The notes: generated by a model not told the origin, from the sequence alone. Shown: positions 16,317 to 23,810, counted from the stretch's first letter. The stretch: DNA of 48,882 bases from Pseudonocardia sp. 73-21 (GCF_001899645.1 NZ_MKVV01000079.1:1-48882); one strand, 5' to 3'. Program-made: numbers and translations.

Positions 16317-17129
16317 CTACGACGCCTGACGGGTGCCCTCCGACACGCCGTCCACGAACGCCTCGGCCGGCGCCCGCAGCAGGCCGTGGGCCTCCAGGAA
16401 CACCTCGTGCGCCGCGCGGCCCGACCATCCCGCCGGCAGCAGCTCGGGCGGCAGGTCGGGGTCCCGGAACGGGAAGCGCCGGTAGTCCTGCACCAGCTGC
16501 ATGCGCTCCACCAGCGCGTCCCGGCCCTGCACCTCGCCGCGACGGTAGCGCTCCAGGCGCGGCCGGTACTCCGCCAGCAGGGCGGCGTAGTCGCGGTCGA
16601 GCCCGGCGAGGTCCCACGAGCGGTCGGCCATGTCCCGGTCGGACCCCGGACCCTCGGACCGCGCCCGGAACGCGTCCAGCCGCAGGTTCGGCTGGTCCGG
16701 GAAGCTGGCCCGGACCTGCGCGATCCGGTCGTGCGGGCTCAGCCACACCGACGCCGACAGCGGCCCGAACCCCAGCCAGGCCAGGCGCTTGCGCAGCTGT
16801 TCGCGCAGCGCGCGTTCGGTCTCCGGCACGGAGTAGATCACCATGTTCCACTGCCCGTCCCACGGCCCGGTGGCCCGGTCGAAGATGCGCGCGCGCCCCT
16901 CGTCGAGCAGGTTCCACGCCGCGCCGGTGAGCAGGTAGGTGGTCTCCCGACCGTCCCGACGGCTCTCGAGCCAGCCCTCCTTGCGCAGCCGCGTGACGAC
17001 GACGCGGACCGTGGCCTCGGGCACGTCGAAGCACCCCATCAGCCCGGCGAGCGTGCGCAGCCGGACCTCACCTCCCCGGAAGCGGAGGTAGTCGCCGAAC
17101 AGGTCGAACACGAGCGAGCGGGCCTTCAC
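16317..17129 (-). CDS. PaaX family transcriptional repressor
   Basis: 270-residue regulator of the PaaX family, whose members sense aryl-CoA thioesters such as phenylacetyl-CoA. An N-terminal winged helix (about 1-80) includes LVFDLFGDYLRFRGGEVRLR and ATVRVVVTRLRKEGWLE. The ferredoxin-like central domain (WNMVIYSVPETERALREQLR) and the C-terminal PaaX domain (MQLVQDYRRFPFRDPDLPPELLP) follow. The GTG at 17129 is chosen, with GGGAAGTGGGG as ribosome site. It lies directly upstream of the salicylate operon and divergent from an esterase. By family logic its effector could be salicylyl-CoA or gentisyl-CoA (inference). Confidence 0.87.
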   Translation of the reverse strand: MKARSLVFDLFGDYLRFRGGEVRLRTLAGLMGCFDVPEATVRVVVTRLRKEGWLESRRDGRETTYLLTGAAWNLLDEGRARIFDRATGPWDGQWNMVIYSVPETERALREQLRKRLAWLGFGPLSASVWLSPHDRIAQVRASFPDQPNLRLDAFRARSEGPGSDRDMADRSWDLAGLDRDYAALLAEYRPRLERYRRGEVQGRDALVERMQLVQDYRRFPFRDPDLPPELLPAGWSGRAAHEVFLEAHGLLRAPAEAFVDGVSEGTRQAS

Positions 17130-17224
17130 CGCGACCCCACTTCCCGAAACGTTGCACTTCGTTGACGACCGTTGCCGATCAACTCCATGATGAGGGCCAC
17201 AACGTACCCGTTCGAGGAGCACCC
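17130..17224. promoter_or_regulatory. Divergent promoter region paaX-like / esterase
   Basis: 95 bp without a gene between divergent starts. Contains AACGTTGCACTTCGTT with outer AACG/CGTT symmetry and a GAGGAG ribosome site for the esterase. Both genes could be controlled from here by the PaaX-type protein. No stronger dyad is visible. Confidence 0.4.
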
Positions 17225-17944
17225 ATGGCCGAGACGTTCGTCCTGATCACCGGAGCGTGGCACGGCGGGTGGGCCTGGCGGCCCGTCGCCGAGCACCTGC
17301 GAGCGGCCGGGCACGAGGTCCACACCCCGACCCTGCCGGGCCTGGCCGACGGCGCCGACCCCACCCTTCTGCACCTGTCCGACGTCGTCGACTTCGTCGC
17401 CTCCTACATCGAGGAGCACGACCTCTCCGACGTCACGCTCGTCGGACACAGCTGGGGCGGTTACCCCATCACCGGGGCGGCACCGCGGGTGGCGTCGCGG
17501 CTGAAGAAGCTCGTGTACTGGAGTGCGTTCGTGCCGGCCGCCGGCAAGAGCCTCTACGACGAGGTGCCCCCGCCCTACCAGGAGCTGTTCGCGGGCACCG
17601 CCGCGGCGTCGGGCAACAACACCGTCGTGCTGCCCTTCGAGGTGTTCGCCGGTGGATTCATCGGTGACGCCCCCGAGCCGGTGCAGAAGCTCGTCCACAG
17701 CCTGCTCACCCCGCACCCGTACCAGTACTTCACCGAGACGGTGGAGCCCATCGACCCCGCCACGCTCGGCGTCCCGGTGGCCTACGTCGTCAGCGTCGAC
17801 GACGTCGCGCTGCCGCCCGGCGAGTACGGCTGGGTCCCGCGGTTCCCCGAGCGCCTGGGCGTGACGCCGACGGAGGCCCCCGGCAGCCACGAGGCGCTGT
17901 TCACGCAGCCGGCCGGACTGGCGGAGGCGCTGCTCAAGGCCTGA
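17225..17944 (+). CDS. Alpha/beta-fold esterase (SABP2/EstC-like)
   Basis: 239-residue alpha/beta hydrolase of the branch containing plant methyl-salicylate esterase SABP2, hydroxynitrile lyases and bacterial EstC. Hallmarks are the oxyanion opening LITGAWHGGWAWRPVAEHL, nucleophile Ser76 in VGHSWGGYP, acid at Asp192/193 in VVSVDDVALP, and His222 in PGSHEALF. No signal peptide, so cytoplasmic. It is divergent from the PaaX-type gene of the salicylate operon, so hydrolysis of salicylate esters to feed that pathway is an attractive but unproven role. The ATG at 17225 follows a GAGGAG site. It ends back to back with the convergent TetR gene, with no spacing. Confidence 0.8.
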   Translation: MAETFVLITGAWHGGWAWRPVAEHLRAAGHEVHTPTLPGLADGADPTLLHLSDVVDFVASYIEEHDLSDVTLVGHSWGGYPITGAAPRVASRLKKLVYWSAFVPAAGKSLYDEVPPPYQELFAGTAAASGNNTVVLPFEVFAGGFIGDAPEPVQKLVHSLLTPHPYQYFTETVEPIDPATLGVPVAYVVSVDDVALPPGEYGWVPRFPERLGVTPTEAPGSHEALFTQPAGLAEALLKA

Positions 17945-18529
17945 TCAGGCCCCGATTCCGCGCAGGACGTCGTCGACCACCGACGTCGCCCAGCCCGGAT
18001 CGGCCGGCACCCCCGCCAGGTGGTCGGCGTAGAGCACCCCCACCAGCATGCTCGTCGCCCGCTCGACGTCCAGGTCGGCACGCAGCTCACCCCGATCGAC
18101 CCCGGCCCGGAGCACCCGGGCGAACTGCCGGCGCCGGGGCAGCAGCGTGCTGGCCCGGATGAGGTCCAGCAACTCCCGCGAGCGCGGCTCGGCGGCGAGG
18201 CACGACCCGACGATGCTCATGCCCCCGACCTCGTCGTACTGCCGGCGCATGGCGCCCAGCAGTGCGGCGAGGTCGGTGCGCGCCGCGCCCGTCGGTTCCG
18301 GGACGTGGTCGACCTGCAGGTGGGTCAGCGCCGCGCCGATCAGCGCGGACTTGCTCGGGTAGCGCGTGTAGACGGTCACCTTCGACACGCCGGCCTCCGC
18401 GGCCACGCGATCCATCGACGTGCCCGCCACACCCTCGAGCGCGAGGATCGTGATCGCCGCCTCCAGCACGGCGACCTCGACCGCCGGATCGCGCACCCGA
18501 CCGCGACCGGACCTCTTGTCCTCGACCAC
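17945..18529 (-). CDS. TetR family regulator, divergent from P450
   Basis: 194-residue TetR-type repressor. The N-terminal helix-turn-helix spans about 22-66 (ILALEGVAGTSMDRVAAEAG, VSKVTVYTRYPSKSALIGAAL). The ligand domain resembles the TetR_C group with a long PRRRQFARVLRAGVDRGELR segment. The GTG start at 18529 lies 65 bp from the P450 start, and the gap holds a perfect 19-bp palindrome that is very probably its operator. Self-repression plus control of the P450 is the expected arrangement; the inducer is unknown. Confidence 0.88.
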   Translation of the reverse strand: MVEDKRSGRGRVRDPAVEVAVLEAAITILALEGVAGTSMDRVAAEAGVSKVTVYTRYPSKSALIGAALTHLQVDHVPEPTGAARTDLAALLGAMRRQYDEVGGMSIVGSCLAAEPRSRELLDLIRASTLLPRRRQFARVLRAGVDRGELRADLDVERATSMLVGVLYADHLAGVPADPGWATSVVDDVLRGIGA

Positions 18530-18554
18530 GCGGCCAGCCTATCCTCGAATTCAT

Positions 18555-18573
18555 GTACTGAACAGTTCAGTAC
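18555..18573. promoter_or_regulatory. Perfect 19-bp TetR operator
   Basis: GTACTGAACAGTTCAGTAC: nine-base arms reading identically on both strands around a central A. It stands in the TetR/P450 divergent gap, upstream of the GAAGGAGG ribosome site of the P450. Dyads of this kind are typical of TetR-family repressors. Confidence 0.8.
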
Positions 18574-18593
18574 AGTTGAAGGAGGGCGTTTCG

Positions 18594-19757
18594 ATGACGA
18601 CCCACTCCGTGCCCACCGTCGCGTTCGACCCGGTCGACCAGGCCATGCGCTTCGCCGACTTCCCCGTCTACGACGAGATCCGCGCGCAGGGCGGCATCGC
18701 GTGGTCGCCGTCGCACGGCGGGTTCTGGGCGGTGGCGGACTTCGCGCTCGCCCGGCTCGTCACCACCGACCACGACCGCTTCCGGTCGGGCTCCGGCGTG
18801 CGCATCCCGCCCAACGGCACGCCGCCGACGTTCGCCCTGGAGTACGACCGGCCCGCCCACACCGTGCACCGCGGGATCCTCACCGACGCCGTGGGCCCGC
18901 GGACCGCCCCGCACCTGGACGCGATGGTGCGCGGCCACGCCCGCCGGCTGCTGGCGACCTGCACCGGCGACACGGTCGACCTCGGTGGGCAGTACGCGTT
19001 CCGGCTCTCGCTCGACGTCATGTTCGACCTCATCGGCGCGCCCGCCCACCTCAAGGAGGAGGTGGAGCTGCTCGCCGAGGCGCTGTTCCTCTACCGCAGG
19101 CCGCTGCCCGACGGCCGCGACGCCGCCGCGCGCCTGCAGGAGATCCTCGAGGAGATGGTGGCCGACCGCACCGCCCACCCGCGGGAGGACTGGCTGAGCT
19201 CCGTCGTCAGCCGCCTCGACGACGCCGAGCACGCGCTCAGCGAGCGCGAGGTGCACGGGGCGATCGTCGCGCTGCTGGTGGGCGGCCACCACTCCACGGC
19301 GCGGACGACGGCGTGCCTGCTCGCCCGCATCGCGTCCGAGCCTGATCTCCAGGCGCTGCTGCGGGCCGAGCCGGGGAGGATCCCCGAGGCCGTGGAGGAG
19401 ACCGTCCGCCTGCAGACCCCGTTGCGCTGGTTCGCCCGCACCGCCGCCGATGACGTCGCGCTCGGTGGTGTCACCGTGCGCGCCGGCGAGCGCGTGCTGC
19501 TGCTCTACGCGGGCGCCAACCGCGATCCGCAGCAGTTCCCCGAGCCCGACGCCTTCCGGCTCGACCGGCCGAAGGGCCGTGCGCACCTGGGCTTCGGCTG
19601 GGGCATCCACCGCTGCGTCGGCATGCCGCTGGCGCAGCTGGAGATCCGGGTGGCGGTGGAGGAGCTGCTCGCCGCGGCCGCCGTCGTCGAGCCGGCCGGC
19701 GACATCACCTGGACGTCGTCGACGGAGCCGCGCCACATCCCCTGCGTGCTGCGCTGA
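18594..19757 (+). CDS. Cytochrome P450
   Basis: Soluble bacterial P450 (387 aa). The haem ligand Cys341 lies in FGWGIHRCVG and the K-helix ExxR is Glu269-Arg272, with the usual RWFARTAADDV following. The I-helix motif is unusual: LVGGHHSTA at 228-236 stands where most bacterial P450s have AGxE/D-T-T, so the acid-alcohol pair is replaced by His233-Ser234. This may alter oxygen activation. There is no ferredoxin or reductase gene beside it. The ATG at 18594 follows GAAGGAGG, and the TetR operator lies just upstream. Substrate not inferable. It converges with the esterase gene, with a weak hairpin between. Confidence 0.92.
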   Translation: MTTHSVPTVAFDPVDQAMRFADFPVYDEIRAQGGIAWSPSHGGFWAVADFALARLVTTDHDRFRSGSGVRIPPNGTPPTFALEYDRPAHTVHRGILTDAVGPRTAPHLDAMVRGHARRLLATCTGDTVDLGGQYAFRLSLDVMFDLIGAPAHLKEEVELLAEALFLYRRPLPDGRDAAARLQEILEEMVADRTAHPREDWLSSVVSRLDDAEHALSEREVHGAIVALLVGGHHSTARTTACLLARIASEPDLQALLRAEPGRIPEAVEETVRLQTPLRWFARTAADDVALGGVTVRAGERVLLLYAGANRDPQQFPEPDAFRLDRPKGRAHLGFGWGIHRCVGMPLAQLEIRVAVEELLAAAAVVEPAGDITWTSSTEPRHIPCVLR

Positions 19758-19766
19758 GACGAACGC

Positions 19767-19794
19767 GTCCCGGGGCAGCCCGTCAGGACGGGAC
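19767..19794. terminator. Hairpin between P450 and HSL-type esterase genes
   Basis: GTCCCG (19767-19772) and CGGGAC (19789-19794) flank a 16-nt loop between convergent stops. A modest stem; a shared terminator is plausible. Confidence 0.4.
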
Positions 19795-19796
19795 CG

Positions 19797-20909
19797 TCAC
19801 CGCCGGGCGGCGCGCCTGCTCTCCACGAGGGCCAGTGCGGCCCGCAGGGCGCTCGCCGCGTCGAGGGTGGCGTCTCTCGCCGCTGCGCTGATGGCCGTGA
19901 AGCCCGCGTAGCCGTGCACCAGACCGGGGAACCGGCGGGCCACGATCGGCACACCGTCGGCCCGCAGGCGGTCGACGAGCTCCTCCCCGTCGTCGCGCAG
20001 CGGGTCGAAGCCGGCCGTCGCGATGTAGACGGGCGGCATGTCCGAGAGGTCCGACGCCCGCAGGATCGCGCCGCGCGTGTCCTCGGAGGGGACGCCGTCG
20101 GGCAGGTAGAGCCGCTCCAGCTGCTGCAGGTAGTCGAAGGTGAGCCCGAATCCGGAGCCGAACGTCTCGCGCGAGCCGCCGCGGCGCTCGGCGTCGGTCA
20201 CCGGGTAGAGCGCCAGCACCAGGGCCGGACGCCCGTGGGGCTCCTGCTCGTGGGCCACGACCAGGGCGAGGTTGCCCCCGGCGCTGTCACCGCCCACCGC
20301 GATGAGTTCCGGATGCGCGCCGAGCTCGGCGGCGTGGGCCCGCGCCCACAGGTACGCCGCGATCGCGTCGTCCAGCGCCGCCGGGTAGGGGTGCTCGGGC
20401 GCGAGCCGGTACTCCACCGACAGCACCCGGACCCCCGACTGCGCGGCCAGCAGCCGGCACAGCGGGTCGGTCGACGCCACGCTGCCGAGCACGAACCCGC
20501 CACCGTGGAAGTAGACGAGCATCGCCGAGCTCACCGGGGCCGACGGCGGCACGTACAGCCGGGCGGGCAGCGGCCCGATCGCGCCGGGGAACTGCAGATC
20601 ACGCGTCTCGATGTCGTCGAGACCGGGTTCGGCGGCCACCTCGGCGGCGAAGTCGGCCTGGCGGCGCTGCTCGGCGAGCACGGACTGGTCGAGCGTGCCG
20701 CCGTCGGAGGACTCGAGCAGGGCGGCGATGCGCCCGAGCAGCTGCAGGTCGGGGTCGAGCGTCTGGCCGTCGACACGGATCGGCGGGCCTGCCATCAGCC
20801 GTTTCACAGGTTTGGGCAGGCCGAAGACGAACCGGAAGCCCCACCGCAGCGCCAACACCCGCACCGTCGAACCGTTCACGACCGAACGGTACGCCCGGCG
20901 GGCGCGCAT
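19797..20909 (-). CDS. Alpha/beta hydrolase, hormone-sensitive-lipase family
   Basis: 370-residue esterase of the HSL/bacterial family IV. Oxyanion motif YFHGGGFVLGS (133-143), nucleophile Ser209 in GGDSAGGNLAL, the acid in TAGFDPLRDDGEEL and the His in PGLVHGYAGF are all present. The N-terminal 60 residues form the helical cap. The start is uncertain: ATG 20909 gives 370 aa, GTG 20879 gives 360 aa; neither has a clear ribosome site. An inverted repeat (ACCGTTC/GAACGGT) overlaps this 5' region. It may hydrolyse short-chain esters or lactones; no pathway partner is adjacent. Confidence 0.85.
   Translation of the reverse strand: MRARRAYRSVVNGSTVRVLALRWGFRFVFGLPKPVKRLMAGPPIRVDGQTLDPDLQLLGRIAALLESSDGGTLDQSVLAEQRRQADFAAEVAAEPGLDDIETRDLQFPGAIGPLPARLYVPPSAPVSSAMLVYFHGGGFVLGSVASTDPLCRLLAAQSGVRVLSVEYRLAPEHPYPAALDDAIAAYLWARAHAAELGAHPELIAVGGDSAGGNLALVVAHEQEPHGRPALVLALYPVTDAERRGGSRETFGSGFGLTFDYLQQLERLYLPDGVPSEDTRGAILRASDLSDMPPVYIATAGFDPLRDDGEELVDRLRADGVPIVARRFPGLVHGYAGFTAISAAARDATLDAASALRAALALVESRRAARR
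20871..20890. promoter_or_regulatory. Inverted repeat at the esterase 5' end
   Basis: ACCGTTC (20871-20877) and GAACGGT (20884-20890) are perfect reverse complements with a 6-bp spacer. If the shorter esterase start is right, the dyad straddles its initiation codon and could be an operator. Confidence 0.35.
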
Positions 20910-20935
20910 CCGCAGGTGAAGATGACGATGCCGAC

Positions 20936-21091
20936 AGGCAAGTACGTGCCGCCGTCGCGGCCGGCTTCTCCGTGCTCAACCTCGTCCTGCAGCAGCCGCT
21001 CCTCCTGGCCCATCGGGGTTCCGCGTGGTTCCTGCCGCTCGCGATCGTCGCGCACGTCGTCGTGGATGCGCCGCAGCCGGGCGGAAACTGA
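20936..21091 (+). pseudogene. Possible remnant of a small membrane protein
   Basis: The gap upstream of the membrane-protein gene contains an open stretch that reads as a hydrophobic C-terminus (VAAGFSVLNLVLQQP, then AWFLPLAIVAHVVV, ending QPGGN and TGA at 21089). There is no credible in-frame start. It may be the tail of a lost gene or chance; low confidence. Confidence 0.25.
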
Positions 21092-21176
21092 GAACAACGC
21101 TCAGCTTGCAGAGCAATGCTCTTGACGATCCGCGGCCGAGCTGCGACGGTTGCTCCCGAACGAGAGCATCGCTCTC
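21089..21176. promoter_or_regulatory. Three related dyads upstream of a membrane protein gene
   Basis: AGAGCAATGCTCT (21110-21122) and GAGAGCATCGCTCTC (21162-21176) are perfect palindromes. TGAGAACAACGCTCA (21089-21103) shows the same GAG...CTC layout. Three related sites in 90 bp suggest cooperative repressor binding, TetR- or MarR-like, controlling the gene at 21197. No regulator gene is adjacent. Confidence 0.5.
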
Positions 21177-21196
21177 GCAGAGACCCGGGGGACCCG

Positions 21197-21823
21197 ATGC
21201 CGATCGACCGCTCCACCCTCCGCGGCGGGCAGGCCGCACTCCTGCTCGCCGGACTGCTGTTCGTGCTCTACCCCACCGTCCGCCCGTACGGGGACGCCGA
21301 CCCGGCCACCGCGGCGTCGGCGTTCGCGTCGGGAGCGTGGCTCCTCGCCCACCTGTCGGCGGTGGTGGGTTTCATCCTGCTGCCGCTCGGCCTGATCGCC
21401 GTCCGCGCCGTCACCGGCCGGGGCGCGACGGCCGGTGCCGCGTTCGTGGTGACCTGGATCGGGGCCGGGCTGGTGCTGCCGTACTACGGTGCCGAGGTCT
21501 TCGCCCTGCACGCCGTCGGCCGGGCCGGCGGCCCGCTCACGCTGGTCGACGCCATCCGCAACGGGCCCGTCCAGATCACCGAGTTCGGGGTGGGCCTGCT
21601 GCTGCTGGCCGTCGGAACGGTGCTGGCCGCGGTGGCCGTGTGGCGTTCCGGGGTGCTCGCACGGTGGTCCGCCGTGCCGCTCGCGGCCGGGTTCGTACTG
21701 TTCCTGCCCCAGTTCTACGCCCCGCCCGCGCTGCGGATCGCGCACGGCGTACTCGTCGCCGTCGGGTGCTTCCTGCTGGCGGCCGAACTGGGTCGTGCGC
21801 GGATATCGGTGCCCCAGCACTGA
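21197..21823 (+). CDS. Multi-pass membrane protein of unknown function
   Basis: 208-residue integral membrane protein with about six hydrophobic segments (ALLLAGLLFVLYPTVRPYG; LLAHLSAVVGFILLPLGLIA; GAAFVVTWIGAGLVLPYYGA; FGVGLLLLAVGTVLAAVAVW; VPLAAGFVLFLPQFYAP; HGVLVAVGCFLLAAELG). The pattern is that of small uncharacterised actinobacterial membrane proteins; no enzymatic or transport motif is seen. The ATG at 21197 follows CGGGGGACC. The last residues (RARISVPQH) are encoded by a dispersed palindrome, so the natural C-terminus was probably shorter. Expression is likely controlled through the three dyads upstream. Confidence 0.7.
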   Translation: MPIDRSTLRGGQAALLLAGLLFVLYPTVRPYGDADPATAASAFASGAWLLAHLSAVVGFILLPLGLIAVRAVTGRGATAGAAFVVTWIGAGLVLPYYGAEVFALHAVGRAGGPLTLVDAIRNGPVQITEFGVGLLLLAVGTVLAAVAVWRSGVLARWSAVPLAAGFVLFLPQFYAPPALRIAHGVLVAVGCFLLAAELGRARISVPQH

Positions 21824-21835
21824 TTTCCGCGCACG
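21794..21835. repeat. Dispersed palindrome, copy D
   Basis: Arms CGTGCGCGGATATC and GATTTCCGCGCACG with the centre GGTGCCCCAGCACT, itself partly symmetric. It includes the stop codon of the membrane-protein gene and ends 6 bp from the stop of the convergent LLM gene, so it could serve as a bidirectional terminator. Confidence 0.82.
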
Positions 21836-21841
21836 GGCGCG

Positions 21842-22873
21842 TCAGCGCAGCAGGTCGAGCGCACGGCCGAGCGTCGTCAGGCGTTCGTCGAGGGTGTCGC
21901 CCGCGGGGTAGAGGCGGACGGTGTCGACGCCCGCGTCCCGCCAGACGCCCAGCCGGGTGCGCACCATCTCCTCGGTGCCGATGAGCGTGGTGCCCAGCAC
22001 CATCTCGTCGGTGACCAGGGCGGCGGCCCCGTCCCGGTCGCCGCCCTGCCAGCGCTCGCGCACCTCGGCGGCCACGTCGGCCCAGCCCTGGCGGCTGTAG
22101 GCGTCGTTGTAGAAGTTGGTGCTGGCCGAACCCATGCCGCCCAGGCTGAACGCCAGCCCCTTCTTGCGCTCGACGACCATGCCGCGCAGCTCGTCCTCGT
22201 CGGCGGCGAAGGCCACCTCGGCGCCCTGGCAGACGTCGAGGTCCGCACGCACGCGGCCGGCCGCGGCGAGGCCGGCGTCGAGCGGGGTGAAGTAGGCGGC
22301 CGAGCCCTCGGGCACGAAGCTCGTGCCCAGCCAGCCGTCGGCGATCTCGCCGGTGAGCGCCAGCATCTTCGGTGACATCGTCGCGAGGTAGATCGGCACA
22401 TCCCGCGGCCGGGACGACAGCCGCATCGGCCGCGCCTCTCCGGGCAGCGGGATCTGCACGGTGTCGCCGGAGAACGACACCTTCTCTCCCGCCATGGCCT
22501 GCCGGATCACCGCCACCGTCTCGCGCGTGCGGGTCAGCGGCCTCGCGAACGGGACGCCGTGCAGCCCCTCCATCACCTGCGGCCCCGACGGGCCGAGCCC
22601 GAGCAGGAACCGCCCGTCGGACATGTCGGCCAGCGTCAGCGCCGCCTGCGCGATCGCGACGGGCGTGCGGGTGCCGACCTGGATGATCCCGGAGCCGAGC
22701 AGCAGCCGGTCGGTGCGCCCGGCGAGGTAGCCCAGCGCGGACGGCGCGTCGGAGCCCCAGGCCTCGGCCACCCAGCACACGTCGAGGCCCAGCTGCTCGG
22801 CCTCGAGCACGAAGTCGAGGGTCTCGCGCCAGCTCGCGCCCCCGGACGCCTCGATCGTGGTCGCGGAGCGCAT
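21842..22873 (-). CDS. LLM class flavin-dependent oxidoreductase (F420-type)
   Basis: 343-residue TIM-barrel oxidoreductase of the luciferase-like monooxygenase class, most like actinobacterial F420-dependent members. Landmarks are LDVCWVAEAWGSDAPSALGY near the start, LLLGSGIIQVGTRTPVAIAQ, GRFLLGLGPSGPQVMEG, and the C-terminal VLGTTLIGTEEMVRTRL. The substrate is unknown. The ATG overlaps the SRPBCC gene stop (TGATG), so the two are translationally coupled; a small-molecule-binding SRPBCC partner is common beside such enzymes. It ends next to dispersed palindrome D. Confidence 0.88.
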   Translation of the reverse strand: MRSATTIEASGGASWRETLDFVLEAEQLGLDVCWVAEAWGSDAPSALGYLAGRTDRLLLGSGIIQVGTRTPVAIAQAALTLADMSDGRFLLGLGPSGPQVMEGLHGVPFARPLTRTRETVAVIRQAMAGEKVSFSGDTVQIPLPGEARPMRLSSRPRDVPIYLATMSPKMLALTGEIADGWLGTSFVPEGSAAYFTPLDAGLAAAGRVRADLDVCQGAEVAFAADEDELRGMVVERKKGLAFSLGGMGSASTNFYNDAYSRQGWADVAAEVRERWQGGDRDGAAALVTDEMVLGTTLIGTEEMVRTRLGVWRDAGVDTVRLYPAGDTLDERLTTLGRALDLLR

Positions 22874-23373
22874 CAGGCCGAGACCCGCTCCTTGATCGCG
22901 GCCAGGGTCGCGGCCATGTTGGCCTCGAACTCCCTCATCCGGCCGTAGACGATCTTCTGCTCCTTCTCGGGCATGCGGTCGATCGCGAGGCTCAGCCCGG
23001 AGCGCCCCGGCCCCATCTGCATCCACTGCCGCAACCGCGTGCCGTCACCGTCGGGTTCGAGGGTGAAGCGCCAGACGGCGGCCGGCTCGGCCGGGTCACC
23101 CGCCGCCCACGCGAACACGCGCGGCTCGTCGCACTCGATCACCTGCGACGGCGACGACCACTCCCCGATCGCCTGGTGCCGGCTGTAGCCGACGAACCGG
23201 CTGCCGACGGCGCCCGGCTCGTCCAGCCACTCGACGCGCTGCAGCTCGGTGCTCATCGACGGCATCTGCTCGACGTCGGACACCAGCGCCCAGACCCGCT
23301 CCGGCGGTGCGTCGACCCGCGTCTCGACCTCGACGCAGGGAGTGTCGGCGTAGCGGGCTCCGGTCCATTCCAT
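22873..23373 (-). CDS. SRPBCC family (polyketide cyclase-like) protein
   Basis: 166-residue START/Bet v1-fold protein with the typical opening VEVETRVDAPPERVWALVSDVEQMPSMSTELQRVEW, a central FVGYSRHQAIGEWSSPSQVIE and the terminal helix EFEANMAATLAAIKERV. These proteins bind hydrophobic ligands in a deep cavity; some are cyclases, many only carriers. The ATG at 23373 (MEWTGARYADTP) is the first good start. It shares a TGATG junction with the LLM oxidoreductase downstream, so they act together on an unknown compound (inference). Confidence 0.82.
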   Translation of the reverse strand: MEWTGARYADTPCVEVETRVDAPPERVWALVSDVEQMPSMSTELQRVEWLDEPGAVGSRFVGYSRHQAIGEWSSPSQVIECDEPRVFAWAAGDPAEPAAVWRFTLEPDGDGTRLRQWMQMGPGRSGLSLAIDRMPEKEQKIVYGRMREFEANMAATLAAIKERVSA

Positions 23374-23405
23374 GCCCGACAGAGTTTCGCAGAGAGACCC
23401 AGCTG

Positions 23406-23810
23406 TCAAACGGCCAGGACCCGGGCCTCGACGTCCGGTAGGTCGGCGAACCCGGCGCGTCCGTCGGTGGTGACGAGTAGCCGACCGGTAGCCCGGGCAG
23501 TAGCGGCGATGATCAGATCGTGGGCGCCCCTCGGCCGCCCGTCCCGTCGGACGTGCGCGAGCAGCGCCGCGTGATGGACGGCGACGGCGTGTGTGTAGTC
23601 CACGACCGGCAGCACGGCGAGCAACTCGTCGAGGAACGCCCGCTGGGCAGCGGTGCGTGCGGGATCCTGGTCGAGCTCGACCCCGGTCAGGTACTCGGCG
23701 ACCACGACCGCCGGGACGGCGACGTCGTCCTCGTCGGCATACGCGGACGGATCGAGCCGCCCACGCACCGCCGCGACGAGCACGCCCGTGTCGAGGATCA
23801 GTCGAGCCAC
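23406..23810 (-). CDS. vapC: PIN-domain ribonuclease toxin (VapC-like)
   Basis: 134-residue PIN-domain protein with the full acidic set: Asp7 in LILDTGVLV, Glu39 in VVVAEYLTG, Asp98 in GAHDLIIAATA and Asp116 in LLVTTDGRAGF. VapC toxins cleave tRNA or rRNA. The GTG start lies inside the 3' end of the antitoxin gene (13-bp overlap), the usual antitoxin-first order. It appears intact, so the module may be active. Confidence 0.88.
   Translation of the reverse strand: MARLILDTGVLVAAVRGRLDPSAYADEDDVAVPAVVVAEYLTGVELDQDPARTAAQRAFLDELLAVLPVVDYTHAVAVHHAALLAHVRRDGRPRGAHDLIIAATARATGRLLVTTDGRAGFADLPDVEARVLAV

Noticed and set aside
20936..21091. Intact small membrane-protein gene
   Set aside because: No in-frame start codon ahead of the hydrophobic stretch; kept only as a possible remnant.
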